DNA from: JAVBWO01 sp036677375
Lineage (GTDB): Bacteria > Bacillota > Dehalobacteriia > UBA4068 > UBA4997
NCBI GenBank assembly: GCA_036677375.1
Contig: JAVBWO010000018.1
Span: 1 to 64,000 of the forward strand
Direction: 5' to 3'
DNA: 64,000 bases
A program made the translations under genes and the position numbers. Positions 7,974 to 16,182 of the stretch are shown here, piece after piece. The notes under the pieces were generated by a model. The model worked only from the letters and a program-made list of their open reading frames with translations. It did not search any database and was not told the origin of the DNA. Every line of letters begins with the position of its first letter. Position 1 is the stretch's first letter.

Positions 7974-8966
7974 TTGAAGCTTCGCAAGCAGTTGCAAGAT
8001 ATTCGCAAAAATCAGGATGGCGCGATCATCGTGATTTTTGCGGTCAGCTTATCTGTTCTCATTGCATTTTCAGCCTTTGCCATTGACATAGGAGTGAAAG
8101 TGAATAAGGCCTCCAAATTACAAAATGCTTTAGACAGCGCGGTACTGGCCGCAGCGCAGGAGCTACCGGCCAATGATACGATCTCTCAAGAGTGGGATCA
8201 AGCGAAAGCTGTTGCTAATCATTACCTTGCATTAAACGGCATCGACAATGTTGATAGCCTTACGATAACGCCGGTTTATCAAAACAATACGGTTGGTAAT
8301 CCCATCATCGGCGTCACTTTAGAAGATACCATTCAATACGAATATCATTTTGCCAGGATCTTTGGATTGGAGCAAGGAAATTTAAGCCGTAGCGCTACGG
8401 CTCAGCTTCGGACAGTGCATGGTATGTCCGGGCTAGCGCCTTTATGTATTACCGAGAGCTCAATGGCCAATATTCAACCGGGCGAGGCGAGAACCCTGAA
8501 ATTTGGCAGCCAGGTGGAGGACGGTGACGATGGCTTCTTTGTTTCAAGCGGCTGGTTTGGCATCATACAGCTTGATGGAACAGGCGCCAATGAATACCGG
8601 GATGATTTCATATACGGCTGTTCCCGGGTGATTAGCGTAGAAGAAATTCTTGATATGCAATGCGGTAATTTATCGGGTCCCACCATGCAGGCCTTCAATA
8701 CCAGAATCATGGGTCATACCAGCTGTACTTATGAAAATCATGAAGCAAACTGCCCCAGAATCGTAACCATCCCCGTGGTGACCGTCCTGGAAAGCAAAGA
8801 AGTTCAGACGGTTGGCTTTGCCAGCTTTTTTATTCAGGATGTTTCCGGTAACGGCAATAAATCCATTATCACCGCCACCTATTTGGATCGGAATATTGTT
8901 CCGGGTACCGTAATAGCCGGAAACGGCGGCGATTTTGGCGTATATGTCGTAAAATTAACCAATTAG
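7974..8966 (+). CDS. tadG: TadG-like Flp pilus assembly protein
   Basis: A 330-residue protein with a short cytoplasmic N-terminus, then a single hydrophobic helix (about residues 17-40) in the pattern DGAIIVIFAVSLSVLIAF. It continues with VNKASKLQNALDSAVLAAAQEL, typical of TadG (Flp pilus assembly). The large C-terminal part is predicted to be extracellular and contains several cysteines. The start is TTG with an aaaggagg site 7 bases upstream. It is co-directional with tadE (42-base gap) and cpaB. The exact role in Firmicutes is unknown; a minor pilin or pilus-tip function is inferred. Confidence 0.82.
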   Translation: MKLRKQLQDIRKNQDGAIIVIFAVSLSVLIAFSAFAIDIGVKVNKASKLQNALDSAVLAAAQELPANDTISQEWDQAKAVANHYLALNGIDNVDSLTITPVYQNNTVGNPIIGVTLEDTIQYEYHFARIFGLEQGNLSRSATAQLRTVHGMSGLAPLCITESSMANIQPGEARTLKFGSQVEDGDDGFFVSSGWFGIIQLDGTGANEYRDDFIYGCSRVISVEEILDMQCGNLSGPTMQAFNTRIMGHTSCTYENHEANCPRIVTIPVVTVLESKEVQTVGFASFFIQDVSGNGNKSIITATYLDRNIVPGTVIAGNGGDFGVYVVKLTN

Positions 8967-9003
8967 CCTTATTTAATTTGTATTTGGGGCAGGAGGTCGT
9001 AAA

Positions 9004-9744
9004 TTGAAGAAGATCAAAATATTGGCTTTGATATCTGCAATCTTGACTGCTTTATCGCTGTTTCTTTTTCTGAACTCCTTCAAGCAGGAGGCTGTAAAAA
9101 GCGAGGTATTGATTGCCACTGCGAATATCCCCGTGGATACGGTGGTAACGAAAGATATGGTAACCTTGACCAAATGGCCCGAGGAAGCCGTCCATCCGGA
9201 TGCTCTGAAGAATACATCCCTTGCGGTAGGGCAGGTGGCTAAATCGAACATCGCCGCCGGTGAGCAGGTTCTGGGCTCGAAACTGATTACAGCCGGCAAT
9301 AACAACAGCAATTCTACCCTTGCTTATTCCATTGAACCCGGTATGCGCGCCATTACCATTGCGGTGGATGATATCTCCGGTCTTTCCGGTATGCTGAAGC
9401 CGGGGAATAAAGTGGATGTTCTCGCCCAGTATTCCGTGGAGCAAAATGTTCTGAATCCAGGCAGTTCGGCGGAGAATCAAACGACGATGTACACCAAAAT
9501 GCTGCTGCAAAACATTACGGTTCTTGCGGTAGACTCCATCCTGTCCCCAAGCGGTAAGGCATCAGGGAAAGAAGGCGCCGCGACATCCTATGCCTCCATT
9601 ACGTTGCAGGTAACGCCGGCAGAGGCTATGAGAACCAGCTTCTCGGAATATGCGGGAAAACTGAAGGTCATCCTTCGATCTCCCTTGGATGATGAGCGTA
9701 AAGATCTGCCGAACCTGACCATCAAAGATGTTTTGTTAAATTAG
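9004..9744 (+). CDS. cpaB: CpaB/RcpC-like protein with SAF domain
   Basis: A 246-residue protein with an N-terminal membrane anchor (residues 5-25) followed by a SAF domain (about 35-100; IATANIPVDTVVTKDMV). A C-terminal RcpC-like domain (VDDISGLSGMLKPGNKVDV) follows. In diderms CpaB works with the outer-membrane secretin; here there is no secretin, so it probably acts at the cell wall or helps the pilus cross it. The start is TTG with a gcaggagg site. It sits between tadG and cpaE. Confidence 0.85.
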   Translation: MKKIKILALISAILTALSLFLFLNSFKQEAVKSEVLIATANIPVDTVVTKDMVTLTKWPEEAVHPDALKNTSLAVGQVAKSNIAAGEQVLGSKLITAGNNNSNSTLAYSIEPGMRAITIAVDDISGLSGMLKPGNKVDVLAQYSVEQNVLNPGSSAENQTTMYTKMLLQNITVLAVDSILSPSGKASGKEGAATSYASITLQVTPAEAMRTSFSEYAGKLKVILRSPLDDERKDLPNLTIKDVLLN

Positions 9745-9762
9745 GATAAGGAGAGCTTAGGT

Positions 9763-10995
9763 ATGAAAATAGAAGTTCTGCTTATCAGCAAGCTGGACAG
9801 CAACCTTAATTTAATAAAACAGATGATACAGGATGAAGAGATTGTGGTCATCGGAGAAGCTTCAGGCGGTGCGCCGGCTTTGGATAAGATCGACAATACA
9901 TCGCCTCATATCATCATCATGACCCTTGGCGTAGGCGATCCGGATATTCTGAATCTGGCTGAACGGGTCATTCTGCATAAGCCCCGCTGTTATGTTATCC
10001 TCTTGACGGAGAATCTGGATGCAGATGCCTTATATCAGGCAACGAAAGTGGGCGTACATAATATTACCGTTTTCCCCACGTCTCCCAAGGAATTTGCCAA
10101 TTATATCAAGTTTGTCTACCACAATGAAACCACCAGGATCAATTCTTTAGGCGAACAACAGAATATTGCCTGGATGTCCAAAGTCATTACAGTATTTGGT
10201 TCCAAGGGTGGACTGGGCAAAACCACCATCGCAACCAATCTTGCGGTAAAATTAGCCGAGCAAAGAAAAAAGGTTGCCTTGATCGATCTGGATCTACAGT
10301 TTGGCGACGCGCATGTTTTTTTGGATATCGAACCGAAGGACACCATTTCCGAGCTGGTTTTTGATGAACGCACGCCCGATATTGATTCCGTCAGAAGCTA
10401 TATGACCATTCATTCCAGCGGGATTCATCTCTTATGCGCTCCCAAAAGTCCGGAATATGCCGAATTTGTTTCAGCCGAACGCGTTCAGGGGTTGCTCAGC
10501 CTTTTGCGTTCTTATTATGATTATGTCATTATTGATACCCCGCCTTATTTCAATGACGTTACACTGACGGCCATTGAATGTTCCTCGATGATTTTATTTG
10601 TTACGGGTCTTGATATCTCTATATTAAAAAACTCAAAGCGTTCCCTTGCTTTGTTGGAATCCCTGCAACAGAAAGATAAAGTACGGGTTATTGTCAACCG
10701 GGCCACCAAAGCAAGCTCTATCGGTATCAGTGATGTGCAAAAGATTACGGGGTGTCCCATCTGGGCGGTGATCCCCAGCGATTATATTGTTGCTGTTACA
10801 GCATTAAATAGGGGGATCCCCGTTGTAATCAGTTCTCCCAAAACAAAACTCAGTCAGTCTTTTAACGAGATTGCTAATTTATTACTCAGCGGTTCTTATG
10901 ATTTCGATTTACAAAGTAATATGAAAAAAAAGCAAAAGTCAAATAAAACGAAAGAGGAATCAAATCAAAAATTTGTTTTTTGGAAGAAAAAATAA
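9763..10995 (+). CDS. cpaE: CpaE/TadZ-type pilus ATPase with pseudo-receiver
   Basis: A 410-residue localisation factor of the Tad pilus. Residues 1 to about 120 have a response-regulator fold, but the position expected for the phospho-acceptor aspartate (IIIMTL) lacks Asp, so it is probably a pseudo-receiver. Residues 140-375 form a ParA/MinD-like ATPase with a deviant Walker A KGGLGKTT (148-155) and a Walker A' region LIDLDLQFGD. TadZ/CpaE proteins mark the pilus assembly site and recruit TadA. The C-terminus is lysine-rich. It lies directly before cpaF. Confidence 0.9.
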   Translation: MKIEVLLISKLDSNLNLIKQMIQDEEIVVIGEASGGAPALDKIDNTSPHIIIMTLGVGDPDILNLAERVILHKPRCYVILLTENLDADALYQATKVGVHNITVFPTSPKEFANYIKFVYHNETTRINSLGEQQNIAWMSKVITVFGSKGGLGKTTIATNLAVKLAEQRKKVALIDLDLQFGDAHVFLDIEPKDTISELVFDERTPDIDSVRSYMTIHSSGIHLLCAPKSPEYAEFVSAERVQGLLSLLRSYYDYVIIDTPPYFNDVTLTAIECSSMILFVTGLDISILKNSKRSLALLESLQQKDKVRVIVNRATKASSIGISDVQKITGCPIWAVIPSDYIVAVTALNRGIPVVISSPKTKLSQSFNEIANLLLSGSYDFDLQSNMKKKQKSNKTKEESNQKFVFWKKK

Positions 10996-11028
10996 AAGGT
11001 ATGGGTACATACCGGGAGTGGGACAGCC

Positions 11029-12387
11029 ATGAGTATACTGGAACGCTTGGAAAAACAAAAAGCAGCCACGCAGCAGGTTGGGGCAGAGGATGCTGTTGTC
11101 AATAAAGTTCCTGCGGCTTTCAATGAAAACCATATTGCTTTGAAGGAAAAAGTTCATAGTGAAATCATTGAGCTGATCAACCAAGATCCGGTGGAAGCGG
11201 AAATTGGCAACAAAGAAGACCGGGAAAAATATCTTTTTAAAACCATCGACAGTCTATTGTTGGGTCAGGATACCGTCATTTCCCGAGCCGACAGGATTCG
11301 CCTCACTCAGGAAATCTATAATGACGTTGCAGGACTTGGCGCGCTCCAGCCCTTGTTGGACGATCCTGCCATTACGGAAATCATGGTGAATGGACCCCAT
11401 AGCATTTATGTTGAGCGGCGTGGCCGGCTGGAGCTTACTTCTACTGATTTTAAGGATAACGAGCAGGTCATGAACTTGATCAACCGGATTGTCTCTTCGG
11501 TGGGAAGACGGATCGATGAGTCCTGCCCTATGGTAGACGCGCGCCTGGCGGATGGTTCCCGTGTTAATGCCATCATTCCGCCCCTAGCCTTAAACGGTCC
11601 CACAATCACCATCCGGAAATTTTCCAAAAAACCTTATACGGTCAGTGATTTGATCCAATTTCATTCTGTTTCCGCTAAAATGATGGCTTTTCTGGATGCT
11701 TGTGTAAAAGGCAAATGCAATATTATTGTTTCAGGAGGTACCGGCAGCGGGAAAACGACTCTGCTAGGCGTTCTGTCGGGCTATATCCCCAATAACGAAC
11801 GTATTGTTACCATTGAAGACGCGGCGGAATTGCAGCTCCGGCAGCATCATGTCGTAACATTAGAGAGCAGGCAGGCCAATATTGAAGGAGTCGGTGAGAT
11901 TACCATTCGGGATCTTGTCCGTAATGCCCTTCGCATGCGCCCCGACCGTATCGTAGTAGGGGAAGTGCGTTCAGGAGAAACGCTGGACATGCTCCAGGCA
12001 ATGAATACGGGTCATGCCGGATCTCTGACCACCGCGCACGCCAATTCTCCCCGAGATCTGATCTCGCGCCTTGAAACCATGGTGCTGATGTCTGGTATTG
12101 AAATACCGGTAAAAGCGATTCGGCAACAGATCGCTTCCGCACTTGATCTCATTGTCCATCAATCCCGTATGAAAGACGGATCAAGAAAAGTTATCAATAT
12201 TACCGAAGTGGTTGGTATGGAAGAAGATACGGTTATCCTGCAAGATATTTTTTGCTATAAACAAGGAGGCATGGATGCCGCGGGAAAAGTGTCGGGTAAC
12301 TTTGTATCCACCGGCATAAGACCCGGATTTGTCGAAAAAATCTCAACAAACGGCGTGATTGTGAGCGATGACTGGTTTGCGAATTGA
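11029..12387 (+). CDS. cpaF: Tad secretion ATPase CpaF/TadA
   Basis: The hexameric motor that drives Flp pilus assembly, 452 residues. An N-terminal helical domain (about 40-215) contains the family stretch PLLDDPAITEIMVNG. The ATPase core has Walker A GGTGSGKTT (236-244), an Asp box (TIEDAAEL) and a histidine box near GHAGSLTTAHAN. All expected motifs are intact. It would act at the cytoplasmic face with TadB and TadC. The ATG lies downstream of gggagtggg. Confidence 0.93.
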   Translation: MSILERLEKQKAATQQVGAEDAVVNKVPAAFNENHIALKEKVHSEIIELINQDPVEAEIGNKEDREKYLFKTIDSLLLGQDTVISRADRIRLTQEIYNDVAGLGALQPLLDDPAITEIMVNGPHSIYVERRGRLELTSTDFKDNEQVMNLINRIVSSVGRRIDESCPMVDARLADGSRVNAIIPPLALNGPTITIRKFSKKPYTVSDLIQFHSVSAKMMAFLDACVKGKCNIIVSGGTGSGKTTLLGVLSGYIPNNERIVTIEDAAELQLRQHHVVTLESRQANIEGVGEITIRDLVRNALRMRPDRIVVGEVRSGETLDMLQAMNTGHAGSLTTAHANSPRDLISRLETMVLMSGIEIPVKAIRQQIASALDLIVHQSRMKDGSRKVINITEVVGMEEDTVILQDIFCYKQGGMDAAGKVSGNFVSTGIRPGFVEKISTNGVIVSDDWFAN

Positions 12388-12396
12388 GGTGAGGCG

Positions 12397-13344
12397 ATGG
12401 AAGCAGTTTTGGTTTCAATCACCGGCGCGGTGCTGGTTTATTTGCTGATCCGCTATTTTTCAGGTCTTTCTAAGAAAGAAGTGGTAAAGGCCAGGATCGC
12501 GAAGCTGGTTTCTGCGGACGATGTGGAAAAAGTTCATGACGAGGTTTTAAAAGAGAAAGAAAAAAAAGAATCCCGCAAGAAAGGTAAAAATCTGATTGCC
12601 ACCAGTAAAAAATTAGAAAATTATCTTGTGCAATCCGGAATCAAATTAAAAACAGCGGAATTCTTATATGCCTGGATCGGGGCTACCATACTCCCTATTT
12701 TATTGCTGTTTTTGTTGGGCGCTAATACCATTACAGTTACCGGCGGCGGTATTATCGGGTTTGTCATCCTGCCTTTTTTAGTAAAGAAAGCCAAAAATAA
12801 AAGAGAATTATTATTCAATAAACAGTTGGGTGAATCTTTGATCGTCATCGGCAACTGTATCAGATCGGGCTATTCCTTCCAGCAAGCCATGGAGAGCGTT
12901 GCCAAGGACATGCAGCCTCCCATATCAGTAGAGTTTACCAAAACCCTTCGGGAGATTCAATTTGGCGTGAAGCAGGAAGAGGCGCTGAACCATATGGTGG
13001 AAAGGGTACAAAATAAAGATCTGGATCTGCTGGTTTCCGCTATTACCACCGCCACGCAGGTGGGGGGGAATTTGTCAGAGATCCTGGATACCATTTCCAA
13101 TACGATCAAAGACCGGATCAAAATCAGAGATGAAGTGCGGGTCTTAACCGCTTCGGGCAGAATTTCCGGTATCATCATCGGCTTATTGCCGGTTGTGATC
13201 ACCCTTGCTCTGATGATGATCAATCCCGATTATATTCAATCCTTTTTTGAGAGTTCTTACGGAAAGATCATGATTTTGGTAGCGGTGATCCTTGAAACCA
13301 TCGGATTTGTTATTGTAAATAAGATTGTCGATATCCAATACTGA
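12397..13344 (+). CDS. tadB: Tad platform protein TadB
   Basis: A 315-residue inner-membrane protein of the GspF/TadB family. There is one N-terminal membrane segment, a lysine-rich cytoplasmic stretch (residues 45-75), two central segments, a cytoplasmic T2SSF domain (about 145-270; LGESLIVIGNCIRSGYSFQQ and the EILDTISNTIKDR region) and a C-terminal membrane pair. With TadC it forms the platform on which the pilin is assembled. The ATG has a gaggtgagg site 9 bases after the cpaF stop. Confidence 0.88.
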   Translation: MEAVLVSITGAVLVYLLIRYFSGLSKKEVVKARIAKLVSADDVEKVHDEVLKEKEKKESRKKGKNLIATSKKLENYLVQSGIKLKTAEFLYAWIGATILPILLLFLLGANTITVTGGGIIGFVILPFLVKKAKNKRELLFNKQLGESLIVIGNCIRSGYSFQQAMESVAKDMQPPISVEFTKTLREIQFGVKQEEALNHMVERVQNKDLDLLVSAITTATQVGGNLSEILDTISNTIKDRIKIRDEVRVLTASGRISGIIIGLLPVVITLALMMINPDYIQSFFESSYGKIMILVAVILETIGFVIVNKIVDIQY

Positions 13345-13359
13345 CATCAGGAGGGAAAA

Positions 13360-14295
13360 ATGAGTAAATTAGTTGCCTTGTTTATGGGCATATTTATTTA
13401 TTCTTCTGTTATTATTTTATTCTATCAAAACGGAATGCGTAAAGACGCCATCCGGAAAAGGTTGACTTGGATCGCATCTTCCGATAAGAAAAAATTTGTG
13501 CTGGATGAAGAATTGAATCAACCTCTTGCCGAACGCTTTATGAAACCTCTGATCAAGGAATTTGGGCAGAAAATCAATAAACTTGTCCCGCAAAGCAGCA
13601 AATCCAAAAGTCAACAAAATGAAAAACTGAAAAAAAAGCTGAATCAAGCCGGCTTCAGCATTAGTGCGGTGGAATACCACTTTTACCGTATTCTTTTTAT
13701 TGGAGCCATGATGGTTTTTCTCGCGGGCCTTGGGCTAATGCTTGGACTGGCGGCTAAATTTATTGTTTTATGGGCAATGGTGGGATTATATCTGGGATAT
13801 ACGGCCGCCCGCTATCATTTGTCGGCGAAGATAACCAAAAGAAAAAAAGCGATGGAACAGCAATTGCCGGATGTGCTGGATCTCTTAAGTGTAAGCGTAG
13901 AAGCGGGACTTGGCTTTGAACAAGCCATCTTCCACATTATCAACCATTTTGAAGGCCCTATGATCGATGAGATGGCAATTGCCTACCGGGAAATGTCCAT
14001 GGGGATCAGCCGGCGGGAGGCTTTGCTGCGCTTGGGTGAACGCTGCGATCTGGAGGAAATCCAATCCTTTGTGGGCGCTTTGGTGCAAGCCGGGCAATTG
14101 GGCATCTCTATCAAAAATGTTCTGAGATCGCAATCCGCCGCTATGAGGCAATCAAGAAAAAGTAAAATTGAAGAAAAGGCCATGAAGATATCGGTGAAGA
14201 TTCTGATTCCCATGGTCACATTTATTTTTCCGGTGATCTTTATTGTATTGCTGGGACCGGCGGCGCTTAGTATTTTGAGTGCTTTAGGCAAGTAA
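13360..14295 (+). CDS. tadC: Tad platform protein TadC
   Basis: The second GspF-type platform protein, 311 residues, homologous in architecture to TadB. The T2SSF domain (about 165-285) has LPDVLDLLSVSVEAGLGFEQ, which is characteristic of TadC. Membrane segments are at the N-terminus, the centre (around 110-145) and the C-terminus. The aggaggg site and ATG follow the tadB stop by 15 bases, indicating translational coupling in one operon. Confidence 0.88.
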   Translation: MSKLVALFMGIFIYSSVIILFYQNGMRKDAIRKRLTWIASSDKKKFVLDEELNQPLAERFMKPLIKEFGQKINKLVPQSSKSKSQQNEKLKKKLNQAGFSISAVEYHFYRILFIGAMMVFLAGLGLMLGLAAKFIVLWAMVGLYLGYTAARYHLSAKITKRKKAMEQQLPDVLDLLSVSVEAGLGFEQAIFHIINHFEGPMIDEMAIAYREMSMGISRREALLRLGERCDLEEIQSFVGALVQAGQLGISIKNVLRSQSAAMRQSRKSKIEEKAMKISVKILIPMVTFIFPVIFIVLLGPAALSILSALGK

Positions 14296-14306
14296 GAGGA
14301 GCAGCT

Positions 14307-14639
14307 ATGAAAGCATATTGTAACGAAAAGATCATAGCGGATCAGGTAAAAATAGCCGATGGTTTTTTTTCCAGATTGATCGGCTTGATGAATCAGAAAA
14401 GCATGAATCCTTCCCAAGGGCTATTGCTTAAGGATTGTTCTTCGGTACATTGCTTTTTTATGAAATTCCCTATTGACGTCGTTTATTTATCTAAAGATAT
14501 GAAGGTTTTGCAAATGGAAACCGTTGTACCTTGGCGGATCGGTAAATTTGTGAAAAAGGCGGCCCATGTACTGGAGCTTTCCGCCGGGGTTGCGGAGAAC
14601 AAAATATTGATTGGCGATTACATGGAAATTCTTGAATGA
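14307..14639 (+). CDS. DUF192 family protein
   Basis: A 110-residue protein matching the DUF192 pattern: FFSRLIGLMNQ near the start, GLLLKDCSSVHCFFMKFPIDVVYL in the middle and a C-terminal VLEL-AG-A stretch. Unlike many members it lacks a signal peptide, so it is predicted to be cytoplasmic. The family has no firm function. DUF192 genes are seen near Tad loci in Firmicutes, from memory, so a pilus-related role is possible. It follows tadC by 11 bases with a gaggagc site. Confidence 0.7.
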   Translation: MKAYCNEKIIADQVKIADGFFSRLIGLMNQKSMNPSQGLLLKDCSSVHCFFMKFPIDVVYLSKDMKVLQMETVVPWRIGKFVKKAAHVLELSAGVAENKILIGDYMEILE

Positions 14640-14669
14640 TAAAGCGCAGAAATATAAGGAGGTTTGGCA

Positions 14670-15722
14670 ATGACGGACTCAAAAGATGAAATCAACGTAG
14701 TGGAATTACTGCGTGAGAAAAAGGAAGAAACGGATTTGAAACTTTGCCTGAAGAGCACCTTGGGCGGGTTTACCAAAAAATCTGTTATCGCATACCTGAC
14801 GTTGCTTCGTGAACAGCAGCAAGCTGCGGCGGCAACATTTGAACAAAACCTTCAAGCTGTTTTTTCCGAAAAAGCAAAACTAAAAACTGAAAATGAAGGT
14901 TTAAAAGAAAAGCTATTAAAAATGGAAAGTGAATATAAAAATATATCACAATCAATGTTGATTCATGATCTGGAAAAACCGGGTTATCAGCCAGAGGATA
15001 TTGACAATTTTAAAGGTTCTATTGCCGCCTTGGAAAATGAGGTAAGAAGGATCAATCATATCAATCATGAACTTGAAGATAGAAATGAGCAGCTCACAGA
15101 AGCCATGGCGGCTTTAGAGGAATCTCTTGCGAAGTCCCGGCAAGAAACAGAGGCTCAAAAAGGACTATTGGCACTTGAAAAAAACGAATCCAAAAAAGAA
15201 CGGGACGAGATCATACAGTTATTGACTACTGTGGAAGAGCAGCGGGATGAAATCAAATGTCTGAGAGAGCTTTTATCTGAAAATAAGATCGCGCAGATCA
15301 CAACCGCCATCAGCGAATTAAAGGCACAAGTCAACGCTGATGCCGATAGGATGGCAAACTATAGAGAGGATCTCCTGGCCAAGGAACAAATGATTACCTC
15401 TCTGGCGGAAGAAAATCAATCATTGAAACAAAAAGCAAGCGCTTTAGGGGATTTGTTGGAAAAAAGCAGTATGCAAAACGATAAGCTTTCCCTTGCCAAT
15501 CAAGCTTTGTCGGATAAGCTGAATGAAGAGTACCGTAAAGCCATTGCCATGATCAATGAAAAATCAGACATCGTAATGGAAAAACTTCTTGCTTTAAAAA
15601 AACTGGATGAAGCCAATTCCAAAATCATTATGTTAGAGTTGGAGCTTGAAAGAGATGCCATGCGTAATGAAAAAAAGCAGATCAACCAGAAAAACCATGA
15701 GATCATAGAAGCGTCTGTGTAA
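14670..15722 (+). CDS. Long coiled-coil protein, DivIVA-like N-terminus
   Basis: A 350-residue, highly charged protein. Residues 30-60 (TLGGFTKKSVIAYLTLLREQ) recall the DivIVA/GpsB membrane-binding start, in which a glycine pair precedes a helix. From about 60 to the end it is almost continuous heptad coiled coil, rich in Glu, Lys and Leu. The ATG at 14670 is favoured over a TTG at 14664 because the aaggagg site would be only one or two bases from the TTG. It is the last gene of the pilus operon. A polar scaffold that places the pilus machine is a reasonable guess; no function is established. Confidence 0.6.
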   Translation: MTDSKDEINVVELLREKKEETDLKLCLKSTLGGFTKKSVIAYLTLLREQQQAAAATFEQNLQAVFSEKAKLKTENEGLKEKLLKMESEYKNISQSMLIHDLEKPGYQPEDIDNFKGSIAALENEVRRINHINHELEDRNEQLTEAMAALEESLAKSRQETEAQKGLLALEKNESKKERDEIIQLLTTVEEQRDEIKCLRELLSENKIAQITTAISELKAQVNADADRMANYREDLLAKEQMITSLAEENQSLKQKASALGDLLEKSSMQNDKLSLANQALSDKLNEEYRKAIAMINEKSDIVMEKLLALKKLDEANSKIIMLELELERDAMRNEKKQINQKNHEIIEASV

Positions 15723-15865
15723 ACTTTTGTGGTTACATTTTAAAAAAAATATGAAAAATATGCTTAATTTTGTAACTTCTGCGTCGAAATATTAAATAAC
15801 AGTAATTTGATATAACCGTTTGTCCTTGTGGCCTCATGGTCGGAAGGTCAACTTCTCTCAAAACC

Positions 15866-15915
15866 ATGAAAAGGTGGCTTAAACAATTGTTTGAGCCATC
15901 TTTTCATATTTTTTA
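15866..15915 (+). terminator. Terminator of the pilus operon
   Basis: atgaaaaggtggcttaaac (15866-15884) pairs with gtttgagccatcttttcat (15889-15907) over 19 positions with two G-U pairs, around an AATT loop. A run of T follows. Confidence 0.85.
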
Positions 15916-16143
15916 TTATATAAGAAAATATAAAATTTTTGAGCAAAAATGTTACCATATAAACTATTGATTTCAAGACACCTAAAAAAATGGAAAAGAT
16001 TTGAGCCTCGGAGCCGCTTTTTTTTATCATATTCTGATGAACAGATGAAATTGTTTTGGTGTTATGCCATAACATTTGAATTCAATATGATACCAATTAG
16101 TTAAGATCGAAAAATAGTATAAAATACAAAAATTTTGTTTTCA

Positions 16144-16152
16144 TGCTATAAT
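16144..16152 (+). promoter_or_regulatory. Extended -10 promoter of the beta-CASP nuclease gene
   Basis: TGCTATAAT is a full extended -10 element (TGn plus TATAAT) 30 bases before the start codon. No good -35 is seen at the usual distance, which extended -10 promoters can tolerate. Confidence 0.5.
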
Positions 16153-16182
16153 AAAGTAAAAAAATTAACTAGGAGGTTGGGG

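Larger units (their letters stand above)
15723..16182. other. Intergenic region after pilus operon
   Basis: It holds a 7-bp stem (tcatggt at 15834-15840 with accatga at 15863-15869), the operon terminator and the promoter of the following gene. No coding region is supported. The remaining AT-rich sequence shows nothing recognisable. Confidence 0.5.
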
